From the NCBI GenBank assembly GCA_003987775.1, contig RXJD01000009.1, positions 1-64,000 of the forward strand: DNA of 64,000 nt, in the 5' to 3' direction. The notes beneath the pieces are model-generated. The model saw only the letters and a program-made list of their open reading frames with translations, was not told where the DNA came from and did no database searches. The translations under genes and the position numbers were made by a program. Below are positions 16,879 through 25,934 of this stretch, piece by piece; positions within the stretch are counted from its first letter, which is position 1; each line of letters opens with the position of its first letter. The stretch comes from Mycobacterium sp. Lineage in GTDB: Bacteria > Actinomycetota > Actinomycetes > Mycobacteriales > Mycobacteriaceae.

Positions 16879-17748
16879 TCAGTTGCGCGAGATCCGAGCC
16901 CAGGCAGCCGGGGTGGCGCCGACTTGCCGACGAAAATGGCGGCTCAGATGCGCTTGGTCGGCAAACCCGCACAGCGATGCCGTTGCAGCGACTGACATCC
17001 CACTGCGCAGGGCGATCTGGGCGCGCAGGACACGGCGTTCCAACACGTAGCGATACGGGGAGCACCCGACGGCCCGCGAAAACAGACGGGTAAACCAGGA
17101 TGCTTCCACACCAGCCAAAGCAGCAAGGTCGATGACCGAGATGGGGTCGGCGAGGTTTTCTTCAATCCAGTCGGTCACCGCGCGCACGCCGTCCGGCCGC
17201 AGTGCCCCGGTGGGTGGCTTCATGGTTCTGCGAGAACCAATGCCGACCCGCAGTAAGAGCCGCTGAATGAGGTGTTGAGATCGCAGCGGTTCGGCACCGG
17301 CCACGGCCTCCATACGCAGCAGCTCCAGCAGATGGCGAACAAACCGGTCATCGAACAGACACAGAGCAGGCACCTCGACATATGAACGCCCTAGACGGTC
17401 GGCCGCCAGTAGGTCAGCCACACGCGGATTTACTGAGACGTGCAGTGCCTGGACAGGACCCTGCCACTCCCACAACATGGGAAGTCCCGCCGGCATAATC
17501 GACATCTGGCCCGCCGACATGCTCCCCTCGCGACTCGAATCCACCCACACCTGCCGCGCAGACGCCACGGGGATCGATTGCAGCACAAACACATGCGCCG
17601 ACGAATTCTGCTGCTCACATTGCCCGCTCAATTGCGCGCGTTCCTCCACTACCACACCATCGGTGACGACCCTCGCCGCAAACGGATTACCGACTCCCCC
17701 GGCAAAAAGATGGCTATTCACACATCCATAATCCGCTCGGTCGATCAA
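16879..17748 (-). CDS. AraC-family transcriptional regulator
   Basis: This 289-residue protein has a C-terminal pair of AraC helix-turn-helix motifs at about 190-285 (VIDLAALAGVEASWFTRLF, then VAATASLCGFADQAHLSRHF, then RQVGATPAAW). The N-terminal part (EERAQLSGQCEQQ, MSIMPAGLPMLWEWQG) is a cupin-like ligand-sensing region. It lies upstream of, and in the same direction as, the SDR-DUF3237 operon, so it probably controls that operon, although no operator could be recognised. The inducer is unknown. Confidence 0.88.
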   Translation of the reverse strand: MIDRADYGCVNSHLFAGGVGNPFAARVVTDGVVVEERAQLSGQCEQQNSSAHVFVLQSIPVASARQVWVDSSREGSMSAGQMSIMPAGLPMLWEWQGPVQALHVSVNPRVADLLAADRLGRSYVEVPALCLFDDRFVRHLLELLRMEAVAGAEPLRSQHLIQRLLLRVGIGSRRTMKPPTGALRPDGVRAVTDWIEENLADPISVIDLAALAGVEASWFTRLFSRAVGCSPYRYVLERRVLRAQIALRSGMSVAATASLCGFADQAHLSRHFRRQVGATPAAWARISRN

Positions 17749-17820
17749 ACAGGTCGCCGAGCCCCCGCCGGCATCACCTCAAGATCATTGAGCGTCGCAC
17801 CGGGTGCGTGTTGTCACCGC

Positions 17821-18045
17821 TCATCGGTTTGCCGCGCAGAGTGTGGAGGATGGTTGTTCCAGGGTGATGTGGGTGTCCGCGGCTCCGGAGATGAGCCCGT
17901 AGTTCTCGGCGGCCGCCTGTCGGCCGATATTCTTTCCCCGCAAGGGGCCGGCAAGCGCCCAGAGTTGGAAGTCGTCGGTGAGCATGTTCAGCTGAGGCTC
18001 GAAGTTGCCGGTGTCCCCGTTGCGCAGCGCGGTTGCTACATCGAC
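17821..18045 (-). pseudogene. SnoaL/NTF2-like protein remnant
   Basis: About 74 residues are readable: VDVATALRNGDTGNFEPQL, MLTDDFQLWALAGPLRGKN, then AAENYGLISGAADTHITLEQ and a stop soon after. This is the first half of a SnoaL-like ketosteroid-isomerase-fold protein. The second half, about 60 residues, is missing and the start is fused to the preceding ABM remnant, so it is broken. Confidence 0.55.
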
Positions 18046-18293
18046 CGTCGATTGGTGGTCCCCTGTGTCGGTGAAGGTCTCGACGCGGGGGGATAAAAGC
18101 GCCGTGCGGGGTGGAAGGTCGCAGCATTCATGTTGATGCCCAACGTTTTCCAGTACCCGACGCGATCCAGTGACTCGTCGGCGAAACGCCGCATCATTCC
18201 GCTTTGTGCGTGACTGAAGGCCGCCTGATCGGTCCACTGCGCCACGTTGACGTAGCGGAACCGGGCCTCTTCGCCATTGGCGTCGTCGGTCAT
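18036..18293 (-). pseudogene. ABM-domain remnant coupled to the NmrA gene
   Basis: The ATG at 18293 overlaps the stop of the NmrA-like gene (ATGA). The product, 85 residues, reads EARFRYVNVAQWTDQAAFSH, then RVGYWKTLGINMNAATFHP, the C-terminal half of an ABM-family monooxygenase. The N-terminal half of the barrel is absent and the tail is unrelated and proline-rich. I infer an internal deletion; a short protein may still be made. Confidence 0.5.
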
Positions 18294-19321
18294 CGTTTGG
18301 CAGGAGCGCCGCAGTTGTGGTCGAGGTAGTCGGCGAGTGTCCACTGAGGGGGCAGACCGAGTTGCTCAACGACGGGTGCGGAGTCCCAGTGCGGCTGGTA
18401 CTCGGCGACGAACCCCATGAGCGCGAAAATGTTCGCAGCTGAGGGGGAGAATGGTCGGGCGAGGGTCTGATTGAGCCAGGCCACCCCAGCCGGCAGCGGG
18501 ATGATCCGCACCTTGCTGCGTCCGGTCGTGGCGGCGATGGTGTCGGCGATCTGCCGCCAGGTCAGCCATTGCGGTCCGTTGGCTTCGATGAGGAGGTCCT
18601 CGCTGCCGGTATAAAGTGCGGCGCCGGTAATCATCTCGGCGACATCGCGGGTAGCGATGATCGGGGTGCCGTGCGAGGCGCCGCCGGGAGCCAGAAAGAA
18701 GCCGTACTTCTCGGCCAGGTTCCCGGTCAGGGATCCCCAGAATTTGGTGAAGCCGTGGTTGCGGAGCACGGTGGCGTGAGCAGAGGAGTCGACGGCCCCT
18801 TTGAAGCCGCCGAATACCAGGAAGACGTCCATGAACGCGGCGTTGCGCACGATGACTGATTGCATGGGCGATTGTTGGAGGCGCTGCTCGAGCCGGCGCT
18901 TGCCGGCCAACTCGGGTACTCGCTGCTCCCGCGGATAGCTCGGGGTCGACGATTGGACGAAGCGCTGGACGTCCGCCTTCTCGCAGATCTCGATGAATCC
19001 CAGGGCGTGGTCGTTGACGCTGGCAGCATTGTCGGATTTCTTCTGCGGAACAACACCGTTGGCCGTTGAGACAACGACGTCGATCCCCTCGACGGCTTTG
19101 GCCATTGACGCATCGTCGGCGAGGTCGCCTGTGACGTAACGGATGACACCGTGGTACGGGTCGCGGATCTTGGCCCCGTCACTGCGCACCAGTGCGGTGA
19201 CGTCGAATCCTTTGTCCGCCAGAAGGATGGCGATTTTCGAGCCGACGTGTCCGGTGGCTCCTACCACGAGAAACTTGGTTTGAGTGGTGATCTTGACTGG
19301 TTCGGCAGCGTTGGTAGTCAT
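18290..19321 (-). CDS. NmrA-like NAD(P)-binding reductase
   Basis: This 343-residue protein starts MTTNAAEPVKITTQTKFLVV and has the Rossmann loop VGATGHVGSK at about 20-30. It continues with RYVTGDLADDASMAKAVEGI, an isoflavone-reductase/NmrA layout. The C-terminal part (WLTWRQIADTIAATTGRSKV, PQWTLADYLDHN) matches the substrate-binding half of this family. Substrate is unknown. The frame is open upstream to 19633, but those codons overlap the methyltransferase gene; the ATG at 19321 is preferred. It follows the methyltransferase gene by 49 bases in the same long minus-strand operon. Confidence 0.82.
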   Translation of the reverse strand: MTTNAAEPVKITTQTKFLVVGATGHVGSKIAILLADKGFDVTALVRSDGAKIRDPYHGVIRYVTGDLADDASMAKAVEGIDVVVSTANGVVPQKKSDNAASVNDHALGFIEICEKADVQRFVQSSTPSYPREQRVPELAGKRRLEQRLQQSPMQSVIVRNAAFMDVFLVFGGFKGAVDSSAHATVLRNHGFTKFWGSLTGNLAEKYGFFLAPGGASHGTPIIATRDVAEMITGAALYTGSEDLLIEANGPQWLTWRQIADTIAATTGRSKVRIIPLPAGVAWLNQTLARPFSPSAANIFALMGFVAEYQPHWDSAPVVEQLGLPPQWTLADYLDHNCGAPAKR

Positions 19322-19370
19322 CGTCGTGATTCTTTCGTGGTTTTGGGGACGGGAATCGGCGGAGTTGTTG

Positions 19371-20162
19371 TCAGGGTGTGGTTTTGGTGAAGCAGCCGCG
19401 ATAGACACCGAGGGTGCCAGCGGCCAAGGCGGCCCCGAAGTTGACGGTGCGGGTGAATCCGTCGTCGATGACCATCGGGATGCCGGGGCCGGGGTGCAGC
19501 CCCGCACCGAAGGTCTGGGTGACCCAGTCGCGAACCCATCCGGACTCATCGACCCACTCCAGAGTCTCGAATCCAGCGCCGGTGATCGCCGTCTGCACCT
19601 GTTCGGGAGAGTCGAGGTGGCTGTCGGTGCCATCGATCGACCAGGGCATCGGAAAGGTCACGGGGCCATCGGTGATGCGGACGACGTCCCAGATCCCGAA
19701 CTGATCGCCGTCGCAGAGTCGGTCGGCGATCGCGCGGTACCAGCGGGGCTTGTCGGCGATGTTCATGCAGACGTGCATGCTGATCGCGGCGGTGTAGGGC
19801 CGTTGGGGGTGGTGATCCTCGATAGGGTTGTGTTCGAACGTGACTCGGTCGTGCAGACCGCACCGGCGGGTCAGCGTCGTGGCGGTGTCGACATAGCCTG
19901 CGGTGATGTCGACGCCGTGCACGCTGGCCCCCGTCGATTCGGCGATCCGCCGGGCCGGTCCGCCGAAACCCGATCCGATATCCAGCACCCGATCGGCCGC
20001 CGTCAGGTGCATCGGGCCGATCGTGCGGTCGACGGCGGCCATACCACCGATGTGGTACTGGTCAAGGAAATTCAGCTGCTCCGGGGACAGTGGGCCGGTC
20101 AGATCGGCTTCGGCGAGTAGCCGCTCTACGGTCTGCTGCACGCCTGTTTCGGTGTAGGTCAT
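19371..20162 (-). CDS. SAM-dependent class I methyltransferase
   Basis: This 263-residue protein has motif I in RVLDIGSGFGGPARRIAE at about residue 60, followed by VHGVDITAGYVDTATTLT, the layout of UbiE/gamma-tocopherol or sarcosine-dimethylglycine-type small-molecule methyltransferases. The substrate is unknown. The start ATG at 20162 has GAGGAG about 8 nt upstream and matches the family N-terminus (MTYTETGVQQTVERLL). It lies in the minus-strand operon that begins at the NmrA gene at 21811. Confidence 0.85.
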   Translation of the reverse strand: MTYTETGVQQTVERLLAEADLTGPLSPEQLNFLDQYHIGGMAAVDRTIGPMHLTAADRVLDIGSGFGGPARRIAESTGASVHGVDITAGYVDTATTLTRRCGLHDRVTFEHNPIEDHHPQRPYTAAISMHVCMNIADKPRWYRAIADRLCDGDQFGIWDVVRITDGPVTFPMPWSIDGTDSHLDSPEQVQTAITGAGFETLEWVDESGWVRDWVTQTFGAGLHPGPGIPMVIDDGFTRTVNFGAALAAGTLGVYRGCFTKTTP

Positions 20163-20196
20163 GTTCTTGCTCCTCGTTCGTGATGAAAATGGCCGG

Positions 20197-20583
20197 TCAC
20201 CGCGCCAGTTGACGGTCCGGATTGTGGGTGGCATGCCAGGTCGGCGAGTCGACGGCCAGCGTTTCGATCTCCTTGCCGTCCTGGAACATTCGCAGATACC
20301 GGTCGGTGTTAGGAGCGGGAGCGGGCATTGCTTTGGTCAGCGTGGTTATCGCACTGGCCATACCGGAGAGTCCGCGGGTGGTGCCCGGCATGGTGGTCGG
20401 GCAACGCCGGGCGATGGTCTCCATGGATTTCGGTGCTCGTCCCGTGAGTCGTTGCACCCCGCCGCGGTCGCGTAATTCCGCGGCGCGTGCATCGTCGTGA
20501 TGCACCATCGCCCGCACCGGAAATCCTTTGTCTAGCAGGGCCATGGCGGTGTGGGGGCCGGTCTTTCCGGCAGCTGAGGTCAC
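20197..20583 (-). pseudogene. NmrA-family gene with internal deletion
   Basis: The N-terminal piece (VTSAAGKTGPHTAMALLDKG, VRAMVHHDDARAAEL) is an NmrA Rossmann half. The C-terminal piece (RLTGRAPKSMETIARRC, then DSPTWHATHNPDRQLAR) looks like the end of the same kind of protein. About 150 residues between them are missing, leaving 128. It starts with GTG overlapping the stop of the SRPBCC fragment (TGGTGA). Confidence 0.6.
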
Positions 20584-20708
20584 CAGGACGGTTCCCAGGC
20601 GTCGTACCAGGTGGCGATGGTCTCAATACGGGTGAGGAATTCCCACACTTTGTGCGGCGTGGCGTTGATGCTGATCGACTGAGTCGGCGTGCGGCTGCGC
20701 GTGGTCAC
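20580..20708 (-). pseudogene. N-terminal fragment of an SRPBCC protein
   Basis: From GTG 20708 a 42-residue frame reads TPTQSISINATPHKVWEFL, then IETIATWYDAWEPSW and stops. This is the start of an SRPBCC (polyketide-cyclase-like) domain, which normally has about 140 residues. It lies 6 bases after the end of the NmrA gene at 20714. Together with the following NmrA fragment it records a deletion inside the operon. Confidence 0.55.
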
Positions 20709-20713
20709 CGTTG

Positions 20714-21811
20714 TCAGCTAGCGGGTACAGACTGCAGCGGGCGGGAATTCATCATGGCGGTGTGCTCCTCGCGCCAGCGGGCGTCCTGGATCCCCAGTGT
20801 CGGATTGGGGGGAATGGGCAGGTCCCACTGACGATCCAGACGGCGCAGGTTGTAGCCCGGCAGGAACGGGACGGCCATGAATTTCGCCATCGCCGCGAGT
20901 CGGTTCGCCGCGGTCTGGCGGGCGAACGGCATCGCCGAATAGCGGCGTGCCGTCGCCAGGAAGCTCTCGGCCGGTGCGCCGGTCAGCTCTTGGAGGGTCT
21001 CGGTCACGCCGCCTTCGAATTCGAACACCCCGGCTTTCATGTCGCCGCCGATGTAGCGCAGGTACACACTCGCCGATAGGGGGTCGACACGCTGCTGGCG
21101 GGCGACCTTGGTAAACAGCGAATAGGGCAGCGACACCGGGATGACACGGTGGCCCACCGCCTCGGCCACCACAGCGGCCATCTGCTTGCCGGACAACAGC
21201 TCCGGGCCGGTCGGGCGGTAGGTCTTGCCGACGTGACGGCCGGGATCCCGCAGGACCGCGACGACAGTGCGGGCGATGTCCTCATTGGAGACCGGTGCCG
21301 CCTTCGCGTCACCGCTGAGGACCGGATAGATGCCGAGCAGAGCGGCAAAGTCGATGGTGCGCAGGAAGTTGTCGGCGAACATACCGGGGTTGACTATCGT
21401 GTGGGCGATCCCTGGCAGGTCGGCGAACACCCGGTCCATCAGCCAGGTCTGCCGCGTGAAGTTGACCGGGTGGCTGCGATGAGAGGTCCATTGGCTCATC
21501 TGCACGATCGACTCCAGGCCGGCGTAGCGTGCGCTCACGGCGAAGGCGACGGCACTCTGCAAGGCATGCGGATGGAAGGGCGCCATGAAGTAGGCGCGCT
21601 GGGCGCCCCGCATGGCGGCGACCAGCTGATCCGGGTCGAACAGGTCGGCCACCGCCAACTCGGCGCCCACCCCCCGTAGTGCCTCGGCGCGCCCGTCAAG
21701 GCTGCGGACCATGGCACGGACCGGGAATCCCTGGGCGAGCAGGGCATTCACCACGGCCCCGCCGGTCTTTCCGGTCGCCCCGGTGACCAGGATCGTAGGC
21801 TTGATCGCCAT
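20714..21811 (-). CDS. NmrA-like NAD(P)-binding protein, first gene of the long minus-strand operon
   Basis: This 365-residue protein begins MAIKPTILVTGATGKTGGAV, with the NAD(P) loop GATGKTG at 11-17. Then come VRAMVRSLDGRAEALRGVGA, AYFMAPFHPHALQS and TIVNPGMFADNFLRTI, typical of NmrA/TMR-type reductases. The RBS AAGGAG lies 7 nt before ATG 21811. The gene is divergent from a TetR gene across a short intergenic region with a palindromic operator, so it is probably repressed by that regulator and induced by its ligand. The C-terminal 60 residues (LPGYNLRRLDRQWDLP) go beyond the Rossmann core. Confidence 0.85.
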   Translation of the reverse strand: MAIKPTILVTGATGKTGGAVVNALLAQGFPVRAMVRSLDGRAEALRGVGAELAVADLFDPDQLVAAMRGAQRAYFMAPFHPHALQSAVAFAVSARYAGLESIVQMSQWTSHRSHPVNFTRQTWLMDRVFADLPGIAHTIVNPGMFADNFLRTIDFAALLGIYPVLSGDAKAAPVSNEDIARTVVAVLRDPGRHVGKTYRPTGPELLSGKQMAAVVAEAVGHRVIPVSLPYSLFTKVARQQRVDPLSASVYLRYIGGDMKAGVFEFEGGVTETLQELTGAPAESFLATARRYSAMPFARQTAANRLAAMAKFMAVPFLPGYNLRRLDRQWDLPIPPNPTLGIQDARWREEHTAMMNSRPLQSVPAS

Positions 21812-21837
21812 CGCAGTCTCCTTTTAGATGTTGGTAG

Positions 21838-21854
21838 TAATCCAATAAGGATTA
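21838..21854. promoter_or_regulatory. Palindromic operator between the NmrA operon and tetR
   Basis: The sequence TAATCC-AATAA-GGATTA is a perfect 6-bp inverted repeat with a 5-bp centre. It lies between the divergent NmrA (start 21811) and TetR (start 21897) genes, just upstream of a -10-like TATACT at 21859-21864 for the tetR direction. Position and symmetry fit a TetR operator controlling both directions. Confidence 0.6.
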
Positions 21855-21896
21855 TGTCTATACTCCAAAATGTCAAGCCGAATCAGACGGGAGTCG

Positions 21897-22448
21897 ATGG
21901 ACATGCGGATGTCCCAGGCGGAGAAGGACAAGAGCCACGCCCGGATCGTGGCCAGTGCGTCCCGGCTGCTACGCGAGCGCGGCATCGACGGTGCCAGCGT
22001 CGGAGAGGTGATGAAGGACGCCGGCTTGACCCATGGGGGGTTCTACAAGCACTTCGCCAGCAAGGACGCTCTCGTGGAAACCGCGCTGCAGACGGCCTTC
22101 GCGACGTTCACCGAGATACTCAGAACTGGTGGACCGGGCGCGGTGCAGGCTTGGCGGGACGTGTACCTCTCCGACACGCACGTCCACAACCCCGGAAACG
22201 GTTGCCCGGTCCCGGCGCTCGGTATGGACGTCGGCCGCGGAACAACTCAGATCAAAGCGGCTTTCAGCCGCGGCGTCGAGGACACCGTCAACGCCCTCGC
22301 CGCAACCATGGACGGTGCACCCGAGGAGCGCCGTACCGCCGCGTTGCAACAGTTCAGCATGCTCGTCGGCGCCGTCGTCATCGCCCGCGCCAGCGACCCG
22401 GACCTAGCCGCCGAAGTCCTGGCGGCGGCCTCGGCTGCTGTCGAGTGA
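21897..22448 (+). CDS. TetR-family regulator of the divergent NmrA operon
   Basis: This 183-residue protein has a TetR DNA-binding head at about 10-55 (IVASASRLLRERGIDGASVG, then AGLTHGGFYKHFASKDALVE). The C-terminal part contains the GCPVPALGMDVGR segment common in a TetR subgroup that controls nearby oxidoreductases. An ATG at 21870 would lie at the predicted transcription start for the TATACT box; the ATG at 21897, preceded by GGGAG, is the likelier start. It faces the NmrA operon across the TAATCC palindrome, so it probably represses both. Confidence 0.87.
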   Translation: MDMRMSQAEKDKSHARIVASASRLLRERGIDGASVGEVMKDAGLTHGGFYKHFASKDALVETALQTAFATFTEILRTGGPGAVQAWRDVYLSDTHVHNPGNGCPVPALGMDVGRGTTQIKAAFSRGVEDTVNALAATMDGAPEERRTAALQQFSMLVGAVVIARASDPDLAAEVLAAASAAVE

Positions 22449-23310
22449 CCGCGACGGCCGCTGACTCCAAAACGGCCGTGGCCCAGCCGCTCCAACTTCT
22501 CGGCAGGCGGCAAAGACCCGTACGGGGGCGACTTGCCGTTCAGCGCATAGGATCCACGGCCAATGACCGCTGAGGGCCACCGGATTGGCGATGCAGGCCC
22601 GCGATGGGACACCCGCCTGCCGCCTTCACCCCGTCGCCGCACAGGCAGAGGTTGTCAACGTCGTTAGTGTTCCAAGTGACCAGCGCAACGCCGAGGGTAA
22701 AGGCGGTGGCAGCCAGCGATCATGGTGGCCATGGCGCCGCCACGAGGGCTGCGGACCGGGGCTCGTAGAGGTGCGCACTGCGGAAGGTGCTGAGGCAGTC
22801 GGCGCGGTCGAGGTCACCGCGCCGTGGGTCAATGACCCTTCAGAACTTAGAGATAGTGTTGCGACCGCCCTCTGAAACCACCTTGCCGCCCGCTGGTCCG
22901 TTCTCGGTTGCCGTTGACATGTAAGTCCTTTGAGGTCTTTGCGTTTAATCCACACCTGTCACCGCGGTCATTGATATCGGTTAATTCGTGACCACAGTGC
23001 CATTCGGCACCCAGCACGAAGTATGTCGAGTCACATACACGTGCTGATGCAGGCAGAACCGTACTCCGCGGCCCATGACGCCCGTCGGCCTGGCCTTTAT
23101 CGCGATCTCGTAATTCTACGCCGAGGGCACGGCGATCCCGTCGAGACCGAATTGTCCCACCACCGCCAGCGTAATTGGCTGCGCGGCCCACATGTCGCCG
23201 CCCGCTGTGCCGTGACACCGCCTACAGCTCGTGCTTCATTTAGCGGAACCGGTATTACTGGGCTAGGCGTGGGCGTTCAACTTACCGTTCTACGGCGCGC
23301 CGCTGTCGCG
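22449..23310. other. Gene-poor stretch, possible decayed gene
   Basis: No gene is recognised in these 860 bases. On the minus strand a short frame from ATG 22920, with AAGGA upstream, encodes 26 residues (MSTATENGPAGGKVVSEGG) and stops at 22840; it may be the beginning of a lost gene. Another short minus-strand run near 23180 reads WAAQPITLAVVGQFGLDG and then stops. Both look like fragments and neither has a clear family. Confidence 0.4.
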
Positions 23311-23922
23311 TCATACATCGTCGCCCATCACTTCGGCGAAGGTACCAGCCAGCTCCTCGAACATTTTCTCTGACAATCGATTGTCCCGGAGCGGATCGTA
23401 ATGGGAAGGGGTGGTGACGCGGCTCAAATAAGCGCCAGCCGCGATCGCTGACCAAATCGTCACCGCGCGACGCACGCGCCGATCAGCAATACAAACACCC
23501 ATCCTGTCAGCAAGTGCCCAGCCTAAAACTTCCTTCCGAGCTGCTGACGCTTGCCTCACAAGCCTAGGACTCGTTGCGACGACATGAGCCATCGCCAGCA
23601 TCCGTTCTCGCGTAATCACGCCTCGCCCATCGATAATTGCGGTCAAGACCTCGGTGGTGGCGACCAGAAGAGCAATTTCTGGACTGGCCGTGGGCCTAAC
23701 CTGCCCGAGCGCTGCGGCGATGCGTTCTAAGACCGAATAAACGACGGACATCACGATCGCATCCTTGGAGGCGAAGTGACGCGCAAGCTGCTCTGGTGCC
23801 ACTTCGGCGCCGGCGGAAATCGCGCACAGAGTTGTAGCCTCGAAGCCGTATCTCTCGCAAAGATCGAAGGCGGCGTCAATAACCCGCTCGCGGTCGTCTT
23901 GCTCCCCCATCAGCGCAGTCAC
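23311..23922 (-). CDS. TetR-family transcriptional regulator
   Basis: This 203-residue regulator has its TetR head at about 12-58 (RVIDAAFDLCERYGFEATTL, EVAPEQLARHFASKDAIVMS). The ligand domain has no recognisable binding signature. The GTG at 23922 overlaps the stop of the STAS-domain gene (GTGA), suggesting coupled translation; an ATG four codons on (MGEQDD) is an alternative. Its target is unknown. It is one of three TetR genes in the window and a candidate, no better than the others, for the dispersed GTAC-palindrome regulon. Confidence 0.82.
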   Translation of the reverse strand: MTALMGEQDDRERVIDAAFDLCERYGFEATTLCAISAGAEVAPEQLARHFASKDAIVMSVVYSVLERIAAALGQVRPTASPEIALLVATTEVLTAIIDGRGVITRERMLAMAHVVATSPRLVRQASAARKEVLGWALADRMGVCIADRRVRRAVTIWSAIAAGAYLSRVTTPSHYDPLRDNRLSEKMFEELAGTFAEVMGDDV

Positions 23923-24572
23923 CCTATGCTCTGGCTAGCCGAGGTTGTTGACACTGACCTGCTCATCCCGGCATGCAATTCGATCTCCGTATCACTGCCG
24001 TCGGAGAAGCGTCGCGCTAGGCACCGAACTGCCGCTGCACTCGACGCTTGAATAGCGGCTCGCCAGCCCTCGGAGCGTTCTTCGCAACATAGTCCAACTG
24101 GCTGCGCAGAAGAGGCCGCGTCGCCTCGCTGTCGTTGACCTACCATGCCAGTCAAAGACTCGCGGTGCGTCGCAGTCGTGTCGTTGATCTGCTGCAGTGC
24201 TTCAGGAACGGATGCCGCGAGGGGCAAGCCGTGATCGGTGATGACCCGCAGCGGCGGTTGCATCGCTGAACCGGCGATGACGCTAAATTGTAGACGGGAT
24301 TTACGTCGGAAGTCAGCGAGCTTCAGGAGGGCTCGGAATCCGGCGATCTCCAGAAATTGCACACGGCAGTAATCCACAATGAGTGGAGACCCGAGTCGCG
24401 CGAAGCGCAGGACCTCGCGATCGACAATCTCGGTGTTCGCGGCGTCAACCTCTCCATCGACTCTCACTACGATGGCTAAGCTGCGCGCGGGAACATCCAG
24501 CTGCGCCCCCGCGCAGTCGATTAAGGTATGGCGGTGGATGCGACGAGAGCCGACTTTGCTGCGCAAGGTCAC
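23919..24572 (-). CDS. STAS-domain protein
   Basis: This 217-residue protein has an N-terminal STAS-like domain at about 20-125: LAIVVRVDGEVDAANTEIVD, then GSPLIVDYCRVQFLEIAGFR. STAS domains act in anti-anti-sigma switches or as nucleotide sensors. The usual Ser/Thr site before the central helix is replaced here (VQFLEIAGF), so control by phosphorylation is doubtful. The last 70 residues show no domain. Start is GTG at 24572 with AGGG upstream. It is coupled to the TetR gene by a GTGA overlap. Confidence 0.7.
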   Translation of the reverse strand: MTLRSKVGSRRIHRHTLIDCAGAQLDVPARSLAIVVRVDGEVDAANTEIVDREVLRFARLGSPLIVDYCRVQFLEIAGFRALLKLADFRRKSRLQFSVIAGSAMQPPLRVITDHGLPLAASVPEALQQINDTTATHRESLTGMVGQRQRGDAASSAQPVGLCCEERSEGWRAAIQASSAAAVRCLARRFSDGSDTEIELHAGMSRSVSTTSASQSIG

Positions 24573-24948
24573 AAGAAACGCCCTATCGGTTCACGGTGTC
24601 GCAACAAATCCAGCAAAACTAACAGAGCGCCGGGAAAAGACTATCGGGCTGCGAATTCAACTTGCGGCAACAGTAACAGGCGCCAGCGGCATCAGCTAGC
24701 CTGACGGAGCGGCCGACAACACCGGTGTTGACCCGTAATCGTATGACTGCCTTGGTCTTTGACACCCTGAAACAGGCGCGCGGGGTGGTGATGTGTTCGT
24801 TTTGCGGATGTCGAGCGCACTCGGGTTCGCTTGGCGACTTCCTGTGGTCGCGCGGCGAGCACAGTAACGGTGTGCTTGGCCGCCTGCACGCGGGCTGCGG
24901 TTTCCAAGACTTGCAGGATCAGCTTGAGCGACCTGCGCGTCTCATGAT

Positions 24949-24962
24949 GTACTTTCCGGTAC
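24949..24962. promoter_or_regulatory. GTAC palindrome upstream of haloalkane dehalogenase
   Basis: TGTAC-TTTCCG-GTACA, 73 bases before the dehalogenase ATG. It is the first of nine perfect GTAC-N6-GTAC sites in the window, all intergenic. Confidence 0.6.
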
Positions 24963-25034
24963 AGTCTGTGGTAGGCGAAGCTGGGACGTCGAGGCCGGTC
25001 GATCCGCGACGCGATGGTGAAAGGATGTTTGTCC

Positions 25035-25934
25035 ATGCGTGTCCTGCGAACGCCGAATTCTCGTTTCGAGGGGCTGCCGGATTACGAGTTTGCACCTCAC
25101 TACGTTGCGGTCGACCGCGGCGACGGCGTGGCGTTGAGAATGCACTACCTCGACGAGGGTCCGCGGCGCGCTCCGGCCATCTTGTTGTTGCACGGCGAAC
25201 CATCATGGTCATATTTATACCGACACATGATTCCGGTGTTGGTCGACGCAGGATTGCGGGCGGTGGCGCTGGACCTCGTGGGATTTGGCCGCAGTGACAA
25301 GCCCGCGATGCGTTCGGACTACACGTACCTGGCGCACGTCAATTGGGTTAAAGAAGCCCTCGACACAATCGGCTTGGACGAAATCACGTTAGTAGGCCAA
25401 GACTGGGGTGGATTGATCGGCCTGCGAATCGTCGGCGAGGAGCCCGAGCGTTTTAGCCGTGTGGTTGCCGCAAACACGTTTCTACCGACGGGGGAACAAC
25501 GGGGCAAGGCCTTTCTGGCATGGCAGCGCTACAGTCAAGAAACACCGTCTTTCGATGCAGGCAGGATCGTCAACGGCGGCTGTACGACGAATCTGACTCC
25601 CGACGTCATTGCAGCATACGACGCGCCGTTTCCCGGTGACTCCTTTAAGGCTGGGGCGCGCCAATTTCCGATGCTGGTTCCCACCTCGCCCGACGATCCC
25701 GCCGCGCCGGCCAATCTCGCGGCGATGGCGGCGCTTGGCCGCTTCACGCGGCCTTTCCTGTGCGCATTCTCTGACCAGGATCCCATCACTCGGGGAGCTG
25801 ACGCGGTCCTTCGCGAGCACATTCCGGGCGCGAAAAATATTGCTCCGGTCACTATCTCCGGGGCCGGGCACTTCCTCCAAGAAGATCGCGGACCCCAACT
25901 AGCCCAAGTCATTGCCGAATTCGTCCACGATTGA
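25035..25934 (+). CDS. Haloalkane dehalogenase
   Basis: This 299-residue alpha/beta-hydrolase has the dehalogenase signature HGEPSWSYLYR (53-63), with E55 where most hydrolases differ. The nucleophile is D123 in LVGQDWGG, with halide-binding W124. D249 (SDQDPI) is the probable acid and H279 (GAGHFLQED) the base. It would hydrolyse carbon-halogen bonds to alcohol and halide in the cytoplasm. The N-terminus MRVLRTPNSRFEGLPDYEFA resembles mycobacterial DmbB-type enzymes, which supports ATG 25035 over an upstream in-frame GTG/ATG at 25014. A GTAC palindrome lies 73 bases before the start. Natural substrates are unknown for this group. Confidence 0.9.
   Translation: MRVLRTPNSRFEGLPDYEFAPHYVAVDRGDGVALRMHYLDEGPRRAPAILLLHGEPSWSYLYRHMIPVLVDAGLRAVALDLVGFGRSDKPAMRSDYTYLAHVNWVKEALDTIGLDEITLVGQDWGGLIGLRIVGEEPERFSRVVAANTFLPTGEQRGKAFLAWQRYSQETPSFDAGRIVNGGCTTNLTPDVIAAYDAPFPGDSFKAGARQFPMLVPTSPDDPAAPANLAAMAALGRFTRPFLCAFSDQDPITRGADAVLREHIPGAKNIAPVTISGAGHFLQEDRGPQLAQVIAEFVHD

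Noticed and set aside
22585-22875. Plus-strand 96-residue open frame as a gene
   Set aside because: No recognisable motifs, no good RBS, and composition typical of chance frames.
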